From Microbacterium bovistercoris (GTDB taxonomy: Bacteria > Actinomycetota > Actinomycetes > Actinomycetales > Microbacteriaceae), in assembly GCF_003387575.1 (NCBI RefSeq), contig NZ_QUAB01000048.1, positions 286,318-350,317 of the forward strand: a stretch of DNA of 64,000 nucleotides, in the 5' to 3' direction. This document shows positions 1 to 8,781 of the stretch, one piece after another; the first letter of the stretch is position 1, and every line of letters starts with the position of its first letter. Both the position numbers and the translations under genes were made by a program. The notes beneath the pieces are model-generated. The model did no database searches, was not told the origin of the DNA, and was given only the letters and a program-made list of their open reading frames with translations.

Positions 1-446
1 ATCAGCCAGCCCAGGTCGGGACTCGACACGGCGACGATCTGCCCGGTCAGCAGGGTGAACCGATTCGCGCTGCGGCCGTCGTAGAGCGACAGGAACAGGA
101 TGCCGAGGCCGAGACCGAACGGCATCAGGACACCGACCAGCGAGTTGCGCTCCCTGGCACGGGTGCCGAGCAGGCCGATCACGACGGCCGCAACCAGTGC
201 CCCGCCGATGGATCCGGCCACGACGCTGCCCCCGAAGAGCAGTGCGGCCGCCGCCCCCGCGAACGAGAGCTCGCTGATGCCGTGCACCGCGAAGGCGAGG
301 TCGCGCTGCATCACGAACACGCCGATGAGGCCGCCGACCAGGCCGAGAACCGCGCCGGCGATGATCGAATTCGACAGCAGGACGACCAGTTCGCCGTAAT
401 CCTGGAACGAGAAGATGTCGCTCCAGTCGAGCGCGAGCGGGATCAT
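1..446 (-). CDS. znuB: Metal (zinc-type) ABC transporter permease, partial at the window edge
   Basis: This is the membrane subunit of a zinc/manganese ABC importer; only the first 148 codons lie in the window and the C-terminus runs off the left edge. Hydrophobic helices alternate with the glycine-rich turns typical of the ABC-3 permease family, and the segment VMQRDLAFAVHGISELSFAG matches the well-conserved early region of ZnuB/MntB proteins. The ATG overlaps the stop of the upstream ATPase gene in an ATGA junction, so the two subunits are translationally coupled. Zinc rather than manganese is inferred from the Zur-like box before the first gene of the operon. Confidence 0.9.
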   Translation of the reverse strand, partial: MIPLALDWSDIFSFQDYGELVVLLSNSIIAGAVLGLVGGLIGVFVMQRDLAFAVHGISELSFAGAAAALLFGGSVVAGSIGGALVAAVVIGLLGTRARERNSLVGVLMPFGLGLGILFLSLYDGRSANRFTLLTGQIVAVSSPDLGWL

Positions 447-1321
447 GCGAAACCTCCCGGCACGTCGCCGATCTCGTGCTCATGGTCGTGCTCGTGCTCG
501 TGCCTCGTCTCGGCATCCGGTGCCCCCACGACCACGAGGCGATCGCCGGCGCGCAGCACGAACACGGCGGTGCCGTAGAGGTCGGTCAGCACGTCGCTGC
601 GCAGCACCTCCTGAGGGCGCCCCAGCACGAACCTGCCCGAGGCGATGTACAGGATGCGGTCGACCTTGCCCAGCAGCGGGTTGATGTCGTGCGTGACCAG
701 CAGCACCGCGGCATCCTTCTCGCGACGCTGGCGATCGATGATGTCGATCACCGCGCGCTGATTGGCGAGGTCGAGGTTCGAGAGCGGCTCGTCGCAGAGC
801 AGCAGTGCGGGCTGGTCGGCGAGCGCCTGCCCGACGCGCAGCCGCTGCTGCTCGCCGCCGGACAGCAGGCCGACGGGACGGTCGGCGAAGTCGGTCGCGC
901 CGACGGCCGCGAGCAGCTCGTCGACGCGTTCGCGGTCACCGCGGTGCGGGATCGGCAGGCCGAACCGCGTTCCGTGCACCCCCAGGGCGACGAGGTCTCG
1001 CGCGCGCATCGACGTGTCGGCAGGGAAGGGATGCTGCTGCGGGATGTAGCCGACCCGCTTGTTGCCGGTGCGGATCGGCTCGCCCTCGAAGCGGATGTCG
1101 CCGGCGGAGAGCGGCTGCAGTCCGAGGATCGCCCTGAGCAGGGTGGTCTTGCCCGAGCCGGAGGGACCCAGCACGGCGATCAGTTCGCCGGGGTGCACGT
1201 CGAGGTCGAGGCCCGACCAGAGCTCGCGGTCCTCGCGGTGCAGCGCCGCGCCGCGGATCTCGAGGATGGGCGGGCTGTCGATGGGAGACCCCGGAACCCG
1301 CCGGCGCGCAGCGCCGCTCAC
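443..1321 (-). CDS. znuC: Metal ABC transporter ATP-binding protein
   Basis: Cytoplasmic ATPase of the zinc-type importer, 292 residues. Walker A GPSGSGKT is at about 52-59, the signature LSGGEQQR at about 153-160, Walker B LLLCDEP at 173-179 and the switch histidine at 211. The GTG at 1321 was chosen because it overlaps the stop of the binding-protein gene (GTGA); an upstream ATG at 1366 would overlap that gene by about 50 bases. The C-terminus has a histidine-rich tail (HEHEHDHEHE, about 274-283), which is unusual for the ATPase subunit and may bind metal. It is the middle gene of a three-gene operon. Confidence 0.93.
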   Translation of the reverse strand: MSGAARRRVPGSPIDSPPILEIRGAALHREDRELWSGLDLDVHPGELIAVLGPSGSGKTTLLRAILGLQPLSAGDIRFEGEPIRTGNKRVGYIPQQHPFPADTSMRARDLVALGVHGTRFGLPIPHRGDRERVDELLAAVGATDFADRPVGLLSGGEQQRLRVGQALADQPALLLCDEPLSNLDLANQRAVIDIIDRQRREKDAAVLLVTHDINPLLGKVDRILYIASGRFVLGRPQEVLRSDVLTDLYGTAVFVLRAGDRLVVVGAPDAETRHEHEHDHEHEIGDVPGGFA

Positions 1322-2280
1322 CGGTCGAGGGCGTCGGCGAGGCTCTGGATCGCGTCGTGCATCCACTCAGCGTACGACTGATCCGCGGCGAGCAGCTCGC
1401 TGAACGGCACCACGGGGATGCCGACCTTCTCGGCCGCGCCGGTGACCTCGCCGGTCTCGCCGCCCGAGGTCTGCACGGTGGTGAGCACCGCATCGACCTG
1501 ACGCGAGTCGATCAGCTTCCGCGCGGCGAGCAGGGTGGCCGGAGCGACGTCGTTGCCCTCCTCGACGGCCTCGGAGAAGCCGTCGGGGGTGACGTCGTCG
1601 AGGCCCATCGCCGCTGCGAGGTAGCCCGGCAGCGGCTCGGTCATGAAGATCGGGCGCCCCTCGTTCGCCTCGTGCAGCGTGCCGAGCTCCTTCTCGAAGG
1701 CCTCGAGCTCGGCGACGAGCTTCTCGGCGTTCTTCGTGTACTCGGACTCACCCTTCGGGTCGAGCTCGGTGAGGTCTTCGGAGACGTGCTCGACGACATG
1801 GATCATGGTGTGCACGTCGAACCACACGTGCTCGTTGAACCCCTCGATGTGATCGTGCCCCTCGTGGCCCTCCTCGCCGTCGTGGTCGGCGGCGTGATCC
1901 TCGTGCTCCTCCTCGGCCCCGGGGAAGTCATGCGAGAACTCGACGGCGGTGATCACCGTGGCATCCGAGCCGTCGCGGAGCGACTCCATGAAGGCGTCGT
2001 AGCCGCCGCCGTTCTCGATCACGAGATCGGCCTTGCTGACGGAGAGCCGGTCGCGGGCGGATGCCTCGTAGGAGTGCGGGTCCTTCGCGGCGTCGTCGAT
2101 GATGCTCGTGACGTCGACCCTGTCGCCGCCGATGGTCGCGGCGATGTCTCCGTAGACGTTGGTCGAGGCGACGACCTGCACGCGGCCGTCATCGGATGTC
2201 GCCGGCGACGAGCATCCGCTCAGCGCGAGCGCGCCGATCGTGGTGGTCGCCGCCAGAATCGCCCATGCCGTCTTCTTCAT
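1318..2280 (-). CDS. znuA: Zinc/manganese-binding lipoprotein of an ABC importer
   Basis: Extracellular cluster A-I solute-binding protein, 320 residues, anchored by a lipobox (LSGC, Cys23). A histidine/acid-rich loop at about 126-144 (HEDHAADHDGEEGHEGHDH) is the hallmark of zinc-type ZnuA proteins, and candidate metal ligands are His69 in DPHS and His151 in HVWFD. The ATG at 2280 places the positively charged signal peptide directly at the N-terminus; the open frame extends 12 codons upstream but would cross the promoter palindrome. It is the first gene of the operon. The family and transport role are secure; zinc over manganese is inferred from the loop and the operator. Confidence 0.93.
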   Translation of the reverse strand: MKKTAWAILAATTTIGALALSGCSSPATSDDGRVQVVASTNVYGDIAATIGGDRVDVTSIIDDAAKDPHSYEASARDRLSVSKADLVIENGGGYDAFMESLRDGSDATVITAVEFSHDFPGAEEEHEDHAADHDGEEGHEGHDHIEGFNEHVWFDVHTMIHVVEHVSEDLTELDPKGESEYTKNAEKLVAELEAFEKELGTLHEANEGRPIFMTEPLPGYLAAAMGLDDVTPDGFSEAVEEGNDVAPATLLAARKLIDSRQVDAVLTTVQTSGGETGEVTGAAEKVGIPVVPFSELLAADQSYAEWMHDAIQSLADALDR

Positions 2281-2300
2281 GAGTACGACACTAACGGATA

Positions 2301-2315
2301 TGAGAATCATTCTCA
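2301..2315. promoter_or_regulatory. Zur-like operator palindrome
   Basis: A perfect 7-1-7 palindrome (TGAGAATCATTCTCA) lies 20 bases upstream of the znuA start. It agrees with the actinobacterial Zur box pattern TGANAATNATTNTCA. Repression of the importer when zinc is sufficient is the expected function; a Fur-type protein cannot be excluded from sequence alone. Confidence 0.8.
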
Positions 2316-2336
2316 AAAGCGAAGGCGACCGCTGTC

Positions 2337-2380
2337 CTTCGACGGGCTCAGGACCCCATGGGTCGCTGAGCCCGTCGAAG
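2337..2380. terminator. Nested hairpin of the 'cttcgacgggctcag' repeat family
   Basis: Perfect 15-bp arms (CTTCGACGGGCTCAG at 2337-2351 and its complement at 2366-2380) enclose a smaller GACCC/GGGTC stem. It lies just beyond the stop of the GH13 gene, so it probably ends the alpha-glucoside operon before the zinc promoter. There is no clear T-tract. The left arm recurs, with or without a partner, at 15772-15786 and 35384-35398, so this is also a dispersed repeat. Confidence 0.65.
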
Positions 2381-2386
2381 CGGCAG

Positions 2387-4051
2387 TCAGCCCTTCAGCC
2401 AGACCGTGGTCTCCGCCGGCAGGACGCCCGGTTCGACCGGCCCGCTCACCAGCACGACCTCGCCGTCCAGCGGATACGGCTCGGTGCCGAAGTTCGTCAC
2501 GACCTGCCAGCCGTTCGGCCGGACGAAGCGCAGCACGTCGTCGCGACCGGTCTCGATCCACTCGAGCTCCTCACCGGTCTGCAGCTCGTGCCGCAGCCGC
2601 AGCGCCTCGCGGTACAGGTTGAGCGTCGACCCGGAGTCAGCCGCCTCGACATCCACGGCGTGCTCCGAGAACCAGGCCGGCTGCGGCAGGTGCGCGCCGT
2701 CGGCGCCGAATCCGAACGAGGTTCCGGATGCCGTCCAGGGCAGCGGCACGCGGCATCCGTCCCTGCCGAGCCCGTCGAACGCGCCACCACGGAAGAAGGC
2801 GGGATCCTGACGCTGATCCGGCGCGATCGCCGCCACCTCGTGCAGGCCGAGCTCCTCACCCTGGTACATGTAGGTGCTGCCGGGCAGGCCGAGCAGCAGC
2901 ATCGTCGCGGCGCGCGCCCGGCGCCCGCCACCCGCACGGTCCAGGCGCTCCTCCGGACCGCCTGCCGCCACCCACTCCGTGCCCTGCTTGACCGTTCGGC
3001 CGTTCAGCGCCGGAAGCCCGTACCGGGTCGCGTGCCTGGTCACGTCGTGATTCGACAGCACCCAGGTCGTCGACGATCCGGTCATCCGGGCCTGCGCGAG
3101 GTTGTCCGCGATGATCGTGCGGAACTGCGCGGCGTCGAAGTCGGCGACGAGCAGGTCGAAGTTGAAGGCCTGCCCCAGCCCCTCCGCCGATGCGTACTTC
3201 GCGCGGCGCTCGGGCGTCTCCACCCACGCCTCCGCCACAGCGGTGCGCGGCGGGTCGTACGAGTCGAACACCTCGCGCCACTGGGCGTACACCTCGTGCA
3301 CGTCGTCGCGGTCGAACAGCGGGTGGTTACCGTCGCGCGGGATGGCCGCCAGCTCGGCGGTGGAGGGCAGCGGCTCGGTGAGGTCCTTCGTCAGCATGTG
3401 CGCGACGTCGATGCGGAATCCGTCGACCCCGCGGTCCGACCAGAACCGCAGCGTCTTCACGAAGTCCGCCCGCACCTCGGGGTTCGCCCAGTTCAGGTCG
3501 GGCTGCTCGACGGCGAAGTGGTGGAAGTACCACTGGCCGTCCTCCACCCGCTCCCAGGCGCCGCCGCCGAAGGTCGACTGCCAGTCGGTCGGCGGCTCCG
3601 CCCCGTCGGGTCCGGCGCCGTCCCGGAAGATGTAGCGGTCGCGGGCGGCGGATCCGCGTCCCGCGGCGAGCGCCTCCTGGAACCAGGCGTGCAGGTTCGA
3701 CGTGTGGTTCGGCACGATGTCCACCACGACCTTGATCCCCCGCGCGTGCAGCGCCGCGACCATGGCGTCGAAGTCCGCGAGGGTGCCCAGCCGCGGATCC
3801 ACGTCGCGATAGTCGGCGACGTCGTATCCGCCGTCGGCGAGCGCCGACGGGTAGAACGGGCTCAGCCACACCGCGTCGATGCCGAGATCGGCCAGGTAGT
3901 CGGCGCGGGACAGGATGCCCGGGATGTCGCCGATGCCGTCGCCGTTCGCGTCGGCGAAGCTGCGCGGGTAGATCTGGTAGACGACGGCCTGGCGCCACCA
4001 GGCGGGCGTCCGCTGGTCTTCGGGGGTGTCGATGACGAGCGCGTCGGTCAT
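2387..4051 (-). CDS. GH13 alpha-glucosidase (oligo-1,6-glucosidase type)
   Basis: Cytoplasmic glycoside hydrolase, 554 residues, that should release glucose from short alpha-glucosides brought in by the transporter encoded upstream. All GH13 regions are visible: region I DIVPNH (111-116), region V QPDLN (183-187), region II GFRID with nucleophile Asp215, region III acid/base Glu274 and region IV NHD with Asp336. Valine follows the nucleophile, a feature linked to alpha-1,6 activity in the oligo-1,6-glucosidase subfamily, so isomaltose-type substrates are plausible. There is no signal peptide. The ATG is preceded by AAGGAG. It is the last gene of the operon. Confidence 0.93.
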   Translation of the reverse strand: MTDALVIDTPEDQRTPAWWRQAVVYQIYPRSFADANGDGIGDIPGILSRADYLADLGIDAVWLSPFYPSALADGGYDVADYRDVDPRLGTLADFDAMVAALHARGIKVVVDIVPNHTSNLHAWFQEALAAGRGSAARDRYIFRDGAGPDGAEPPTDWQSTFGGGAWERVEDGQWYFHHFAVEQPDLNWANPEVRADFVKTLRFWSDRGVDGFRIDVAHMLTKDLTEPLPSTAELAAIPRDGNHPLFDRDDVHEVYAQWREVFDSYDPPRTAVAEAWVETPERRAKYASAEGLGQAFNFDLLVADFDAAQFRTIIADNLAQARMTGSSTTWVLSNHDVTRHATRYGLPALNGRTVKQGTEWVAAGGPEERLDRAGGGRRARAATMLLLGLPGSTYMYQGEELGLHEVAAIAPDQRQDPAFFRGGAFDGLGRDGCRVPLPWTASGTSFGFGADGAHLPQPAWFSEHAVDVEAADSGSTLNLYREALRLRHELQTGEELEWIETGRDDVLRFVRPNGWQVVTNFGTEPYPLDGEVVLVSGPVEPGVLPAETTVWLKG

Positions 4052-4108
4052 GAGAGGTGAGGCTCCTTCGTTTTCTCTTCGGTGTCGGTCGTGGTGATCG
4101 CGAGTCGC

Positions 4109-5017
4109 TCAGCCCTTGACGGCGCCCTGCGTGACGCCCTCCATCACCCAGCGCTGGGTGAACAGGTAGGCGACGATGGCCGGTGCCATCGCCATGAGGT
4201 ACGAGGCGAACGACACGTTGTAGTTGTTGCTGAACTGGGTCTGGAACAGGTTCTGCCGCACGGGAAGGGTCTGCAGTGCGGGATCCGAGATGATCAGCGA
4301 CGGCATCATGAAGTCGTTCCAGGCGTAGAGGAACGCGAAGATGCCGACCGTCGCGCTCATGGGGCCGAGCAGAGGGAAGATGATGCGCCAGAACGTCTGC
4401 CAGGTGCTCGCGCCGTCGATGCGTGCGCTCTCTTCGAGCTCGAGCGGGATCGACCTCAGGAACGCGGTGAACAGCAGCACGCTGAAGCTGAGCTGGAACA
4501 TGGTCGCGAGGATGATCACGCCGAACGGGTTGTCCAGTCCCACGCGGCCGGTGAGCTGGATCTGCGGCAGCGCCACGACGGGGAACGGGATGAACATCGC
4601 CGCGAGCAGGTAGAAGAACGAGTACCGGAACAGCCGGCGGTCCCAGTTGCGCACGATCGCGTAGGACGCGAAGGCGGCGAGGATGATGGTCGCCACGACG
4701 GTCCCCGCGGTCACGAGCAGCGATATCCCTGCGCCGACCGGGAACTTCGTGAGGTTCCAGGCCTGCACGAACCCGTCGATCGAGAACGGCGCCGGCAGCG
4801 AGAAGGCGTTGCCGTCGACGGCCTGGTTCGTCGTCTTGAACGCCATCGAGATGGTGACGTACAGCGGGAGCAGCACAGTGACCGCGCACAGGATGAGGAT
4901 GATCGTGCCCGACCAGTTCACCCGCTCCATCCGGATGCGGGGCGCGCGGCCCTTTCGCCCGGTGCGCCCTTCGCGGGCGGCCTCGGCCTCGACGGCGATG
5001 AGTGTCTGCGTTGACAT
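4109..5017 (-). CDS. Sugar ABC transporter permease (MalG type)
   Basis: Second inner-membrane subunit of an alpha-glucoside importer, 302 residues, with six predicted helices after a charged N-terminus. The EAA loop ESARIDGASTWQTFWRIIFP, which docks to the ATPase, is clear. The ATG shares a base with the stop of the upstream permease (TGATG). No ATPase is encoded in the operon, so, as in many actinobacteria, a shared MsiK-like ATPase elsewhere probably powers it (inference). Confidence 0.92.
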   Translation of the reverse strand: MSTQTLIAVEAEAAREGRTGRKGRAPRIRMERVNWSGTIILILCAVTVLLPLYVTISMAFKTTNQAVDGNAFSLPAPFSIDGFVQAWNLTKFPVGAGISLLVTAGTVVATIILAAFASYAIVRNWDRRLFRYSFFYLLAAMFIPFPVVALPQIQLTGRVGLDNPFGVIILATMFQLSFSVLLFTAFLRSIPLELEESARIDGASTWQTFWRIIFPLLGPMSATVGIFAFLYAWNDFMMPSLIISDPALQTLPVRQNLFQTQFSNNYNVSFASYLMAMAPAIVAYLFTQRWVMEGVTQGAVKG

Positions 5018-5928
5018 CAGAGTGCGTTCCTTCCGCGGGTCAGCGAGAGCTGAAGGAGGGAGATGAGGATGGCGACGATGAAGAAGATCGTCGCGTTGGC
5101 CATCTGGTAGGCGTAGTCGCCGCCGTTGAAGCCGGTGATGATGGTCATCGCGATGCTGCGGGTGGCGGTGCCGGGGCCGCCGTTGGTGAGACCGACGATG
5201 ATGTCGTAGGCGTTCAGGAAGCCCTTGAAGCCGAGGATCACGTTGATGACCACGTAGCCGGCGACGAGCGGGAGCGTGATGCGGGTGAGCTGCTGCAGCT
5301 TCGAGGCGCCGTCGATGTCGGCCGCCTCGTAGACGTCGCCCGGCACCGACAGGAGCCCCGCGATGTAGATCAGCAGCGTCCCGGGGATCGCCTGCCAGGC
5401 GGTGACCGCCACGATCGCGGTCCAGGCCAGGTCGGGGTTCGCGAGCAGGCTGGTCTGCAGCCACTCGATGCCCAGGGCCGACCCGAGGGCGGGCAGCGAG
5501 TTCGAGAACAGGAAGTTGAAGACGTAGGCGATGATGATGCCCGAGATCACCATCGGGATCACGAACACCGCGCGCAGCCCGGTCTTCATGCGGATGCGGG
5601 AGGTGAGCCCCACCGCGAGCAGGAACGCGATCACGTTCACGACGATGACCGTCGCGATCGAGAAGCCGAACGTGAACAGGTAGCTCTGCAGGATGGCCGG
5701 ATCGCTGAACAGGGCGATGTAGTTGGTGAGGCCGTTGAAGCTCCAGTCGCCGATGCCGATGGAGTCGGTGAAGCTGAAGAAGATGCCGATGACGCCGGGC
5801 ACCGTGATCGCGAGCGTGAACAGCACGAGGCTGGGCAGCAGGAACACGTAGTAGATGGGCTCGACCCGGCGGCTGCTGCGGCGGATCGTGCGATCCCCGG
5901 CGGTGACGATGGTCGTCGTGGTGGTCAT
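5017..5928 (-). CDS. Sugar ABC transporter permease (MalF type)
   Basis: First membrane subunit of the alpha-glucoside importer, 303 residues. Six predicted helices and the cytoplasmic EAA loop YEAADIDGASKLQQLTRIT place it in the MalF-like binding-protein-dependent permease family. It lacks the large P2 loop found in the other MalF-type protein of this window (58973-60589). It overlaps the binding-protein gene by four bases (ATGA) and ends at TGATG with the next permease, so the whole operon is translationally coupled. Confidence 0.92.
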   Translation of the reverse strand: MTTTTTIVTAGDRTIRRSSRRVEPIYYVFLLPSLVLFTLAITVPGVIGIFFSFTDSIGIGDWSFNGLTNYIALFSDPAILQSYLFTFGFSIATVIVVNVIAFLLAVGLTSRIRMKTGLRAVFVIPMVISGIIIAYVFNFLFSNSLPALGSALGIEWLQTSLLANPDLAWTAIVAVTAWQAIPGTLLIYIAGLLSVPGDVYEAADIDGASKLQQLTRITLPLVAGYVVINVILGFKGFLNAYDIIVGLTNGGPGTATRSIAMTIITGFNGGDYAYQMANATIFFIVAILISLLQLSLTRGRNAL

Positions 5929-7229
5929 TTCGCGGACTCCTTCGTCTCGCTCTTCAGCACCGGGGCGCGGAACGCCACGCGTGCCCAGTCGGCGTCCATG
6001 GTCGCCAGGACGGATGCCGGGTCGGCGCCGAGCGCCATCGCCTGGGCGTAGTTGAAGACCGGGATGGTCTTGGGCACGAGCACCGACGGACCCTGGTAGA
6101 TGCGCCCCTCATCCACGAAGGGGATCATGCCCTCGATGCGCGGGTCGTCCGGAGCGGGGGCGCTCTCGGTCGGGGTGAAGCCGAGCTGCGAGGCGTTGTA
6201 CTCCTCGATGTTCTCCGGCTGATACAGGTACTCCAGGAAGTCGCGTGCAGCCTCCTTGTGCCGGGATCCCTCGGGGATCATCGCGGCCAGGTCGAGGTTG
6301 ACGCGCACGGCGAGGTCGTCCTCGCTGTCCGTCATCGGCAGCGGGAAGGTGCCGAGCTCGAGGTCGGGCGCCGTCTTGGCGATCTCGCTGAACGCCCACG
6401 GACCCTGCAGGTACATCGCCGCCTTGCCCTGGGCGAAGGCGAGGTTGCCGTCGTTGTAGCCGCGGCTCGGGGCATCCTCGTTGGTGTTGCCGTCGAGCAG
6501 CTGCTGCATCTTCGCCATCGGCTCGGCGAAGTCCTTCGAGAACGAGGTCTCGGACTCCGGCCCGACGTCGGCGCCCTCGGCCTTGAGGTCGTCGAAGAAC
6601 TGCAGCACGTCGATCGATCCGCCCACGGTGTAGTCGAACCAGCCCTGGCCGACGGTCCAGTCGTCCTTGAGGGTGGCCTCGAACGGCGTGACACCGGCGG
6701 CCTTCAGGGTCTCGCACGCGGCGAGCAGCTCGTCCCACGTCTTCGGCACCTCGACGCCGTTCTCGTCGAAGATCTGCTTGTTGTAGATGACCGACGCGGC
6801 CATCACCGAGTACGGCAGGGCGCTGGTGCGGCCGGCGCAGACGCCGTACTGGTCGAGCAGCGGCTGGTACTCGTCTTTGATCTCGGATGCCGCATCGGTG
6901 TCGCTCAGATCGCTCAGCGCGCAGCGCTCGACGAACCGCGAGACCTCCATGTTGTAGTTCGCCAGCATGATGTCGGGCGGATTGCCGCGCACGAAGCTGG
7001 CCGAGACCACATCGACTCCGGAGGTGTCGATCACGACGCGCACGTCGTCCTGGGAGGAGTTGTACTTCGCCACCAGTTCGGTCATGAAGGCGATCGCCTC
7101 GCGCTTGCTGAAGGTGAACCGGATGGTCTCGCGGCCGTCGGCCGAGCAGCCGGCGAGCAGCGCCCCGCCCAGGATCATCACCGTCCCCGCGGCGGCCATG
7201 CGCCGCATCCGTGTCAATCGTCGAGACAC
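5925..7229 (-). CDS. Extracellular sugar-binding lipoprotein
   Basis: Family 1 solute-binding protein, 434 residues, that captures the sugar for the downstream permeases. The N-terminus has a signal peptide with lipobox LAGC (Cys28). The GTG at 7229 is preceded by GAAGGA at good spacing and was chosen over internal ATGs because it gives a complete signal peptide. First gene of the operon with two permeases and the GH13 glucosidase; the substrate is therefore probably a short alpha-glucoside (maltose, isomaltose, trehalose or sucrose type), which cannot be narrowed from sequence. The promoter region is shared with a divergent ROK regulator. Confidence 0.92.
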   Translation of the reverse strand: MSRRLTRMRRMAAAGTVMILGGALLAGCSADGRETIRFTFSKREAIAFMTELVAKYNSSQDDVRVVIDTSGVDVVSASFVRGNPPDIMLANYNMEVSRFVERCALSDLSDTDAASEIKDEYQPLLDQYGVCAGRTSALPYSVMAASVIYNKQIFDENGVEVPKTWDELLAACETLKAAGVTPFEATLKDDWTVGQGWFDYTVGGSIDVLQFFDDLKAEGADVGPESETSFSKDFAEPMAKMQQLLDGNTNEDAPSRGYNDGNLAFAQGKAAMYLQGPWAFSEIAKTAPDLELGTFPLPMTDSEDDLAVRVNLDLAAMIPEGSRHKEAARDFLEYLYQPENIEEYNASQLGFTPTESAPAPDDPRIEGMIPFVDEGRIYQGPSVLVPKTIPVFNYAQAMALGADPASVLATMDADWARVAFRAPVLKSETKESAK

Positions 7230-7247
7230 CGTCGTCCTTCCGTCGCG

Positions 7248-7270
7248 CTAGATTCCTTGAGTAAATCTAG
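7248..7270. promoter_or_regulatory. Inverted repeat, probable ROK operator
   Basis: CTAGATT at 7248-7254 and AATCTAG at 7264-7270 form a perfect 7-bp inverted repeat with a 9-bp spacer, about one helical turn and a half between centres. It sits between the divergent binding-protein gene and ROK regulator gene and is the natural binding site of the dimeric regulator. Confidence 0.65.
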
Positions 7271-7326
7271 TCACCAAATCAACTGTGGATGACGCTACCC
7301 TCTCAGAGGGAGGAGGGTCAAGACCC

Positions 7327-8529
7327 ATGACGATTTCCGCCGCCGGCCGGGCGAGCGTCGGCGCAGTGCTCGACGTCGCCTGGGGCACCGGGGCGTTCAC
7401 CGCGACCGACGCGATGACCGCGACCGCCCTCACCCGCTCGACCGTCATCGAGGCGATCGACACGCTGGTCGGCATCGGCCTGCTCCGCGAGCTGCCCAAC
7501 GCCCGCTCCGCCGGCGAGTACCGCGGTGGTCGCCCTGCCCGGCGGTTCGAGATCACCGACGACCTCGGCGTGGTGATCGGCATCGACTCGGGGCTGTCCC
7601 ACCTGGCTGTGACCGTGGCCGACCCCTTCGACGCCGTCCTCGCGCATCGCAGGATCGAGGTGCCACGCACCGCCTCGGCCGGCGCACGACGCCGCACTCT
7701 GGGCGGACTGCTCGACGAGACTCTGCAGGATGCCGGATCGGAACGTTCCGCGGTGCTGGCCGCGTGTGCCGGCGTCGCCGCCCCTGTGAACCGCGACGGG
7801 ATGTCGCCGCCGCACCCGGAGGGTTTCTGGGAGCGCACCAACCCCGGGCTCGCCGACCTGCTCACCGACTGGGCGCCGATCGTGGAGGTCAAGAACGACG
7901 CCTCGCTCGCCGCCGCGGCAGAAGGCGCCGGCGGCGCCGCGGTCGGATGCCAGGACTACGTCGCCCTGCTCGCCGGCGAGCGCTTCGGTGCCGGCGTGGT
8001 CGTCGACGGCCACCTGCTGCACGGCGCGCACGGCGGTGTGGGCGAGGGCGTCGTGTTCGATCACGTCGTCGGGGTCGGAACCGCGTACGGACTGCGCTAC
8101 GCGATCGAGCGCGAAGTGCGTGGCGCGGTCGCCGCCGGGGTGATCGCGGCATCCGGTGCCGTCGGCGCACTCGCGGACGGCAAGGACATCGATCCGCGTA
8201 CAGTGCTCGAACTCGCCGCCGCCGGCGATGCGGATGCCGCGCTGATCGCCGAGCGGGTCGGCGAGACCGTCGCCATCATCATCGGCGTGCTCGGCAGCAC
8301 CTTCGACCCGTCGCGGGTCATCGTGTGCGGCGCGATCGCCGACAGCATCGAGCCGGTGCTGGCGGCTGCTCGGCGCAGCCTGCCGTCGCAGTTGCATCTT
8401 CCGGCGCCCGAGCTTCTGGCCTCGACGCTCGGCGCGGATGTCGTGTCACTCGGCGCGGTCGCCACTGCGCGGGATGCCGCCCGCACGCGCGCCGTGCCGG
8501 CGCTCGCGCAGCAGCGGCTGCAGGGCTAG
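7327..8529 (+). CDS. ROK-family transcriptional regulator
   Basis: 400-residue regulator with an N-terminal winged HTH (about 10-60) and a C-terminal ROK sugar-kinase-like domain (GIDSGLSHL at about 85-93; GAGVVVDGHLLHGAHGG later). The ATG at 7327 follows GGAGGAGG; an in-frame GTG at 7285 has no ribosome site. The cysteine zinc site usual after the second ROK motif (CxCGxxGCxE) is missing: the matching stretch reads GGVGEGVVFDHVVG. Divergent from the alpha-glucoside operon, so it very likely represses it and is released by a sugar ligand. Confidence 0.9.
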   Translation: MTISAAGRASVGAVLDVAWGTGAFTATDAMTATALTRSTVIEAIDTLVGIGLLRELPNARSAGEYRGGRPARRFEITDDLGVVIGIDSGLSHLAVTVADPFDAVLAHRRIEVPRTASAGARRRTLGGLLDETLQDAGSERSAVLAACAGVAAPVNRDGMSPPHPEGFWERTNPGLADLLTDWAPIVEVKNDASLAAAAEGAGGAAVGCQDYVALLAGERFGAGVVVDGHLLHGAHGGVGEGVVFDHVVGVGTAYGLRYAIEREVRGAVAAGVIAASGAVGALADGKDIDPRTVLELAAAGDADAALIAERVGETVAIIIGVLGSTFDPSRVIVCGAIADSIEPVLAAARRSLPSQLHLPAPELLASTLGADVVSLGAVATARDAARTRAVPALAQQRLQG

Positions 8530-8542
8530 CTTTCGCGAGTTC

Positions 8543-8632
8543 GCCGCCTGCAGGCGGCGGACCGAACGACGGATGGCGGACTACACCGCGGCGAGTCGCC
8601 CGCCGGACGCAGAAACATCCGCCACCTGCAGG
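8543..8632. repeat. 90-bp intergenic inverted-repeat element, copy A
   Basis: The element begins GCCGCCTGCAGGCGGCGGA and ends ATCCGCCACCTGCAGG, so its ends are inverted repeats of each other. It is almost identical to 8680-8769, and a shorter relative lies at 28806-28871. It is located between two convergent genes (ROK regulator and E2). Confidence 0.8.
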
Positions 8633-8679
8633 TTCGCCAGAGCCCGGCGCCACCACCCGACAGCCACCCGGCATCCGCC

Positions 8680-8769
8680 GCCGCCTGCAGATGGCGGACC
8701 GAACGACGGATGGCGGATCCGACCGCGGCGAGTCGCCCGCCAGACGCAGAAACGTCCGCCACCTGCAGG
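8680..8769. repeat. 90-bp intergenic inverted-repeat element, copy B
   Basis: Second copy of the element at 8543-8632, in the same orientation and 137 bp further on, with only scattered substitutions. It ends 12 bases before the stop codon of the E2 gene. The CTGCAG-TGGCGGA / TCCGCCACCTGCAG ends could fold as a long hairpin and serve as a terminator for both flanking genes. Confidence 0.8.
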
Positions 8770-8781
8770 GGCAGCACGGTC

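Noticed and set aside
2159..4060. Long plus-strand open frame of 633 codons
   Set aside because: It lies opposite znuA and the GH13 gene; its composition is Arg/Val/His-rich shadow text, while the minus strand has all GH13 motifs.
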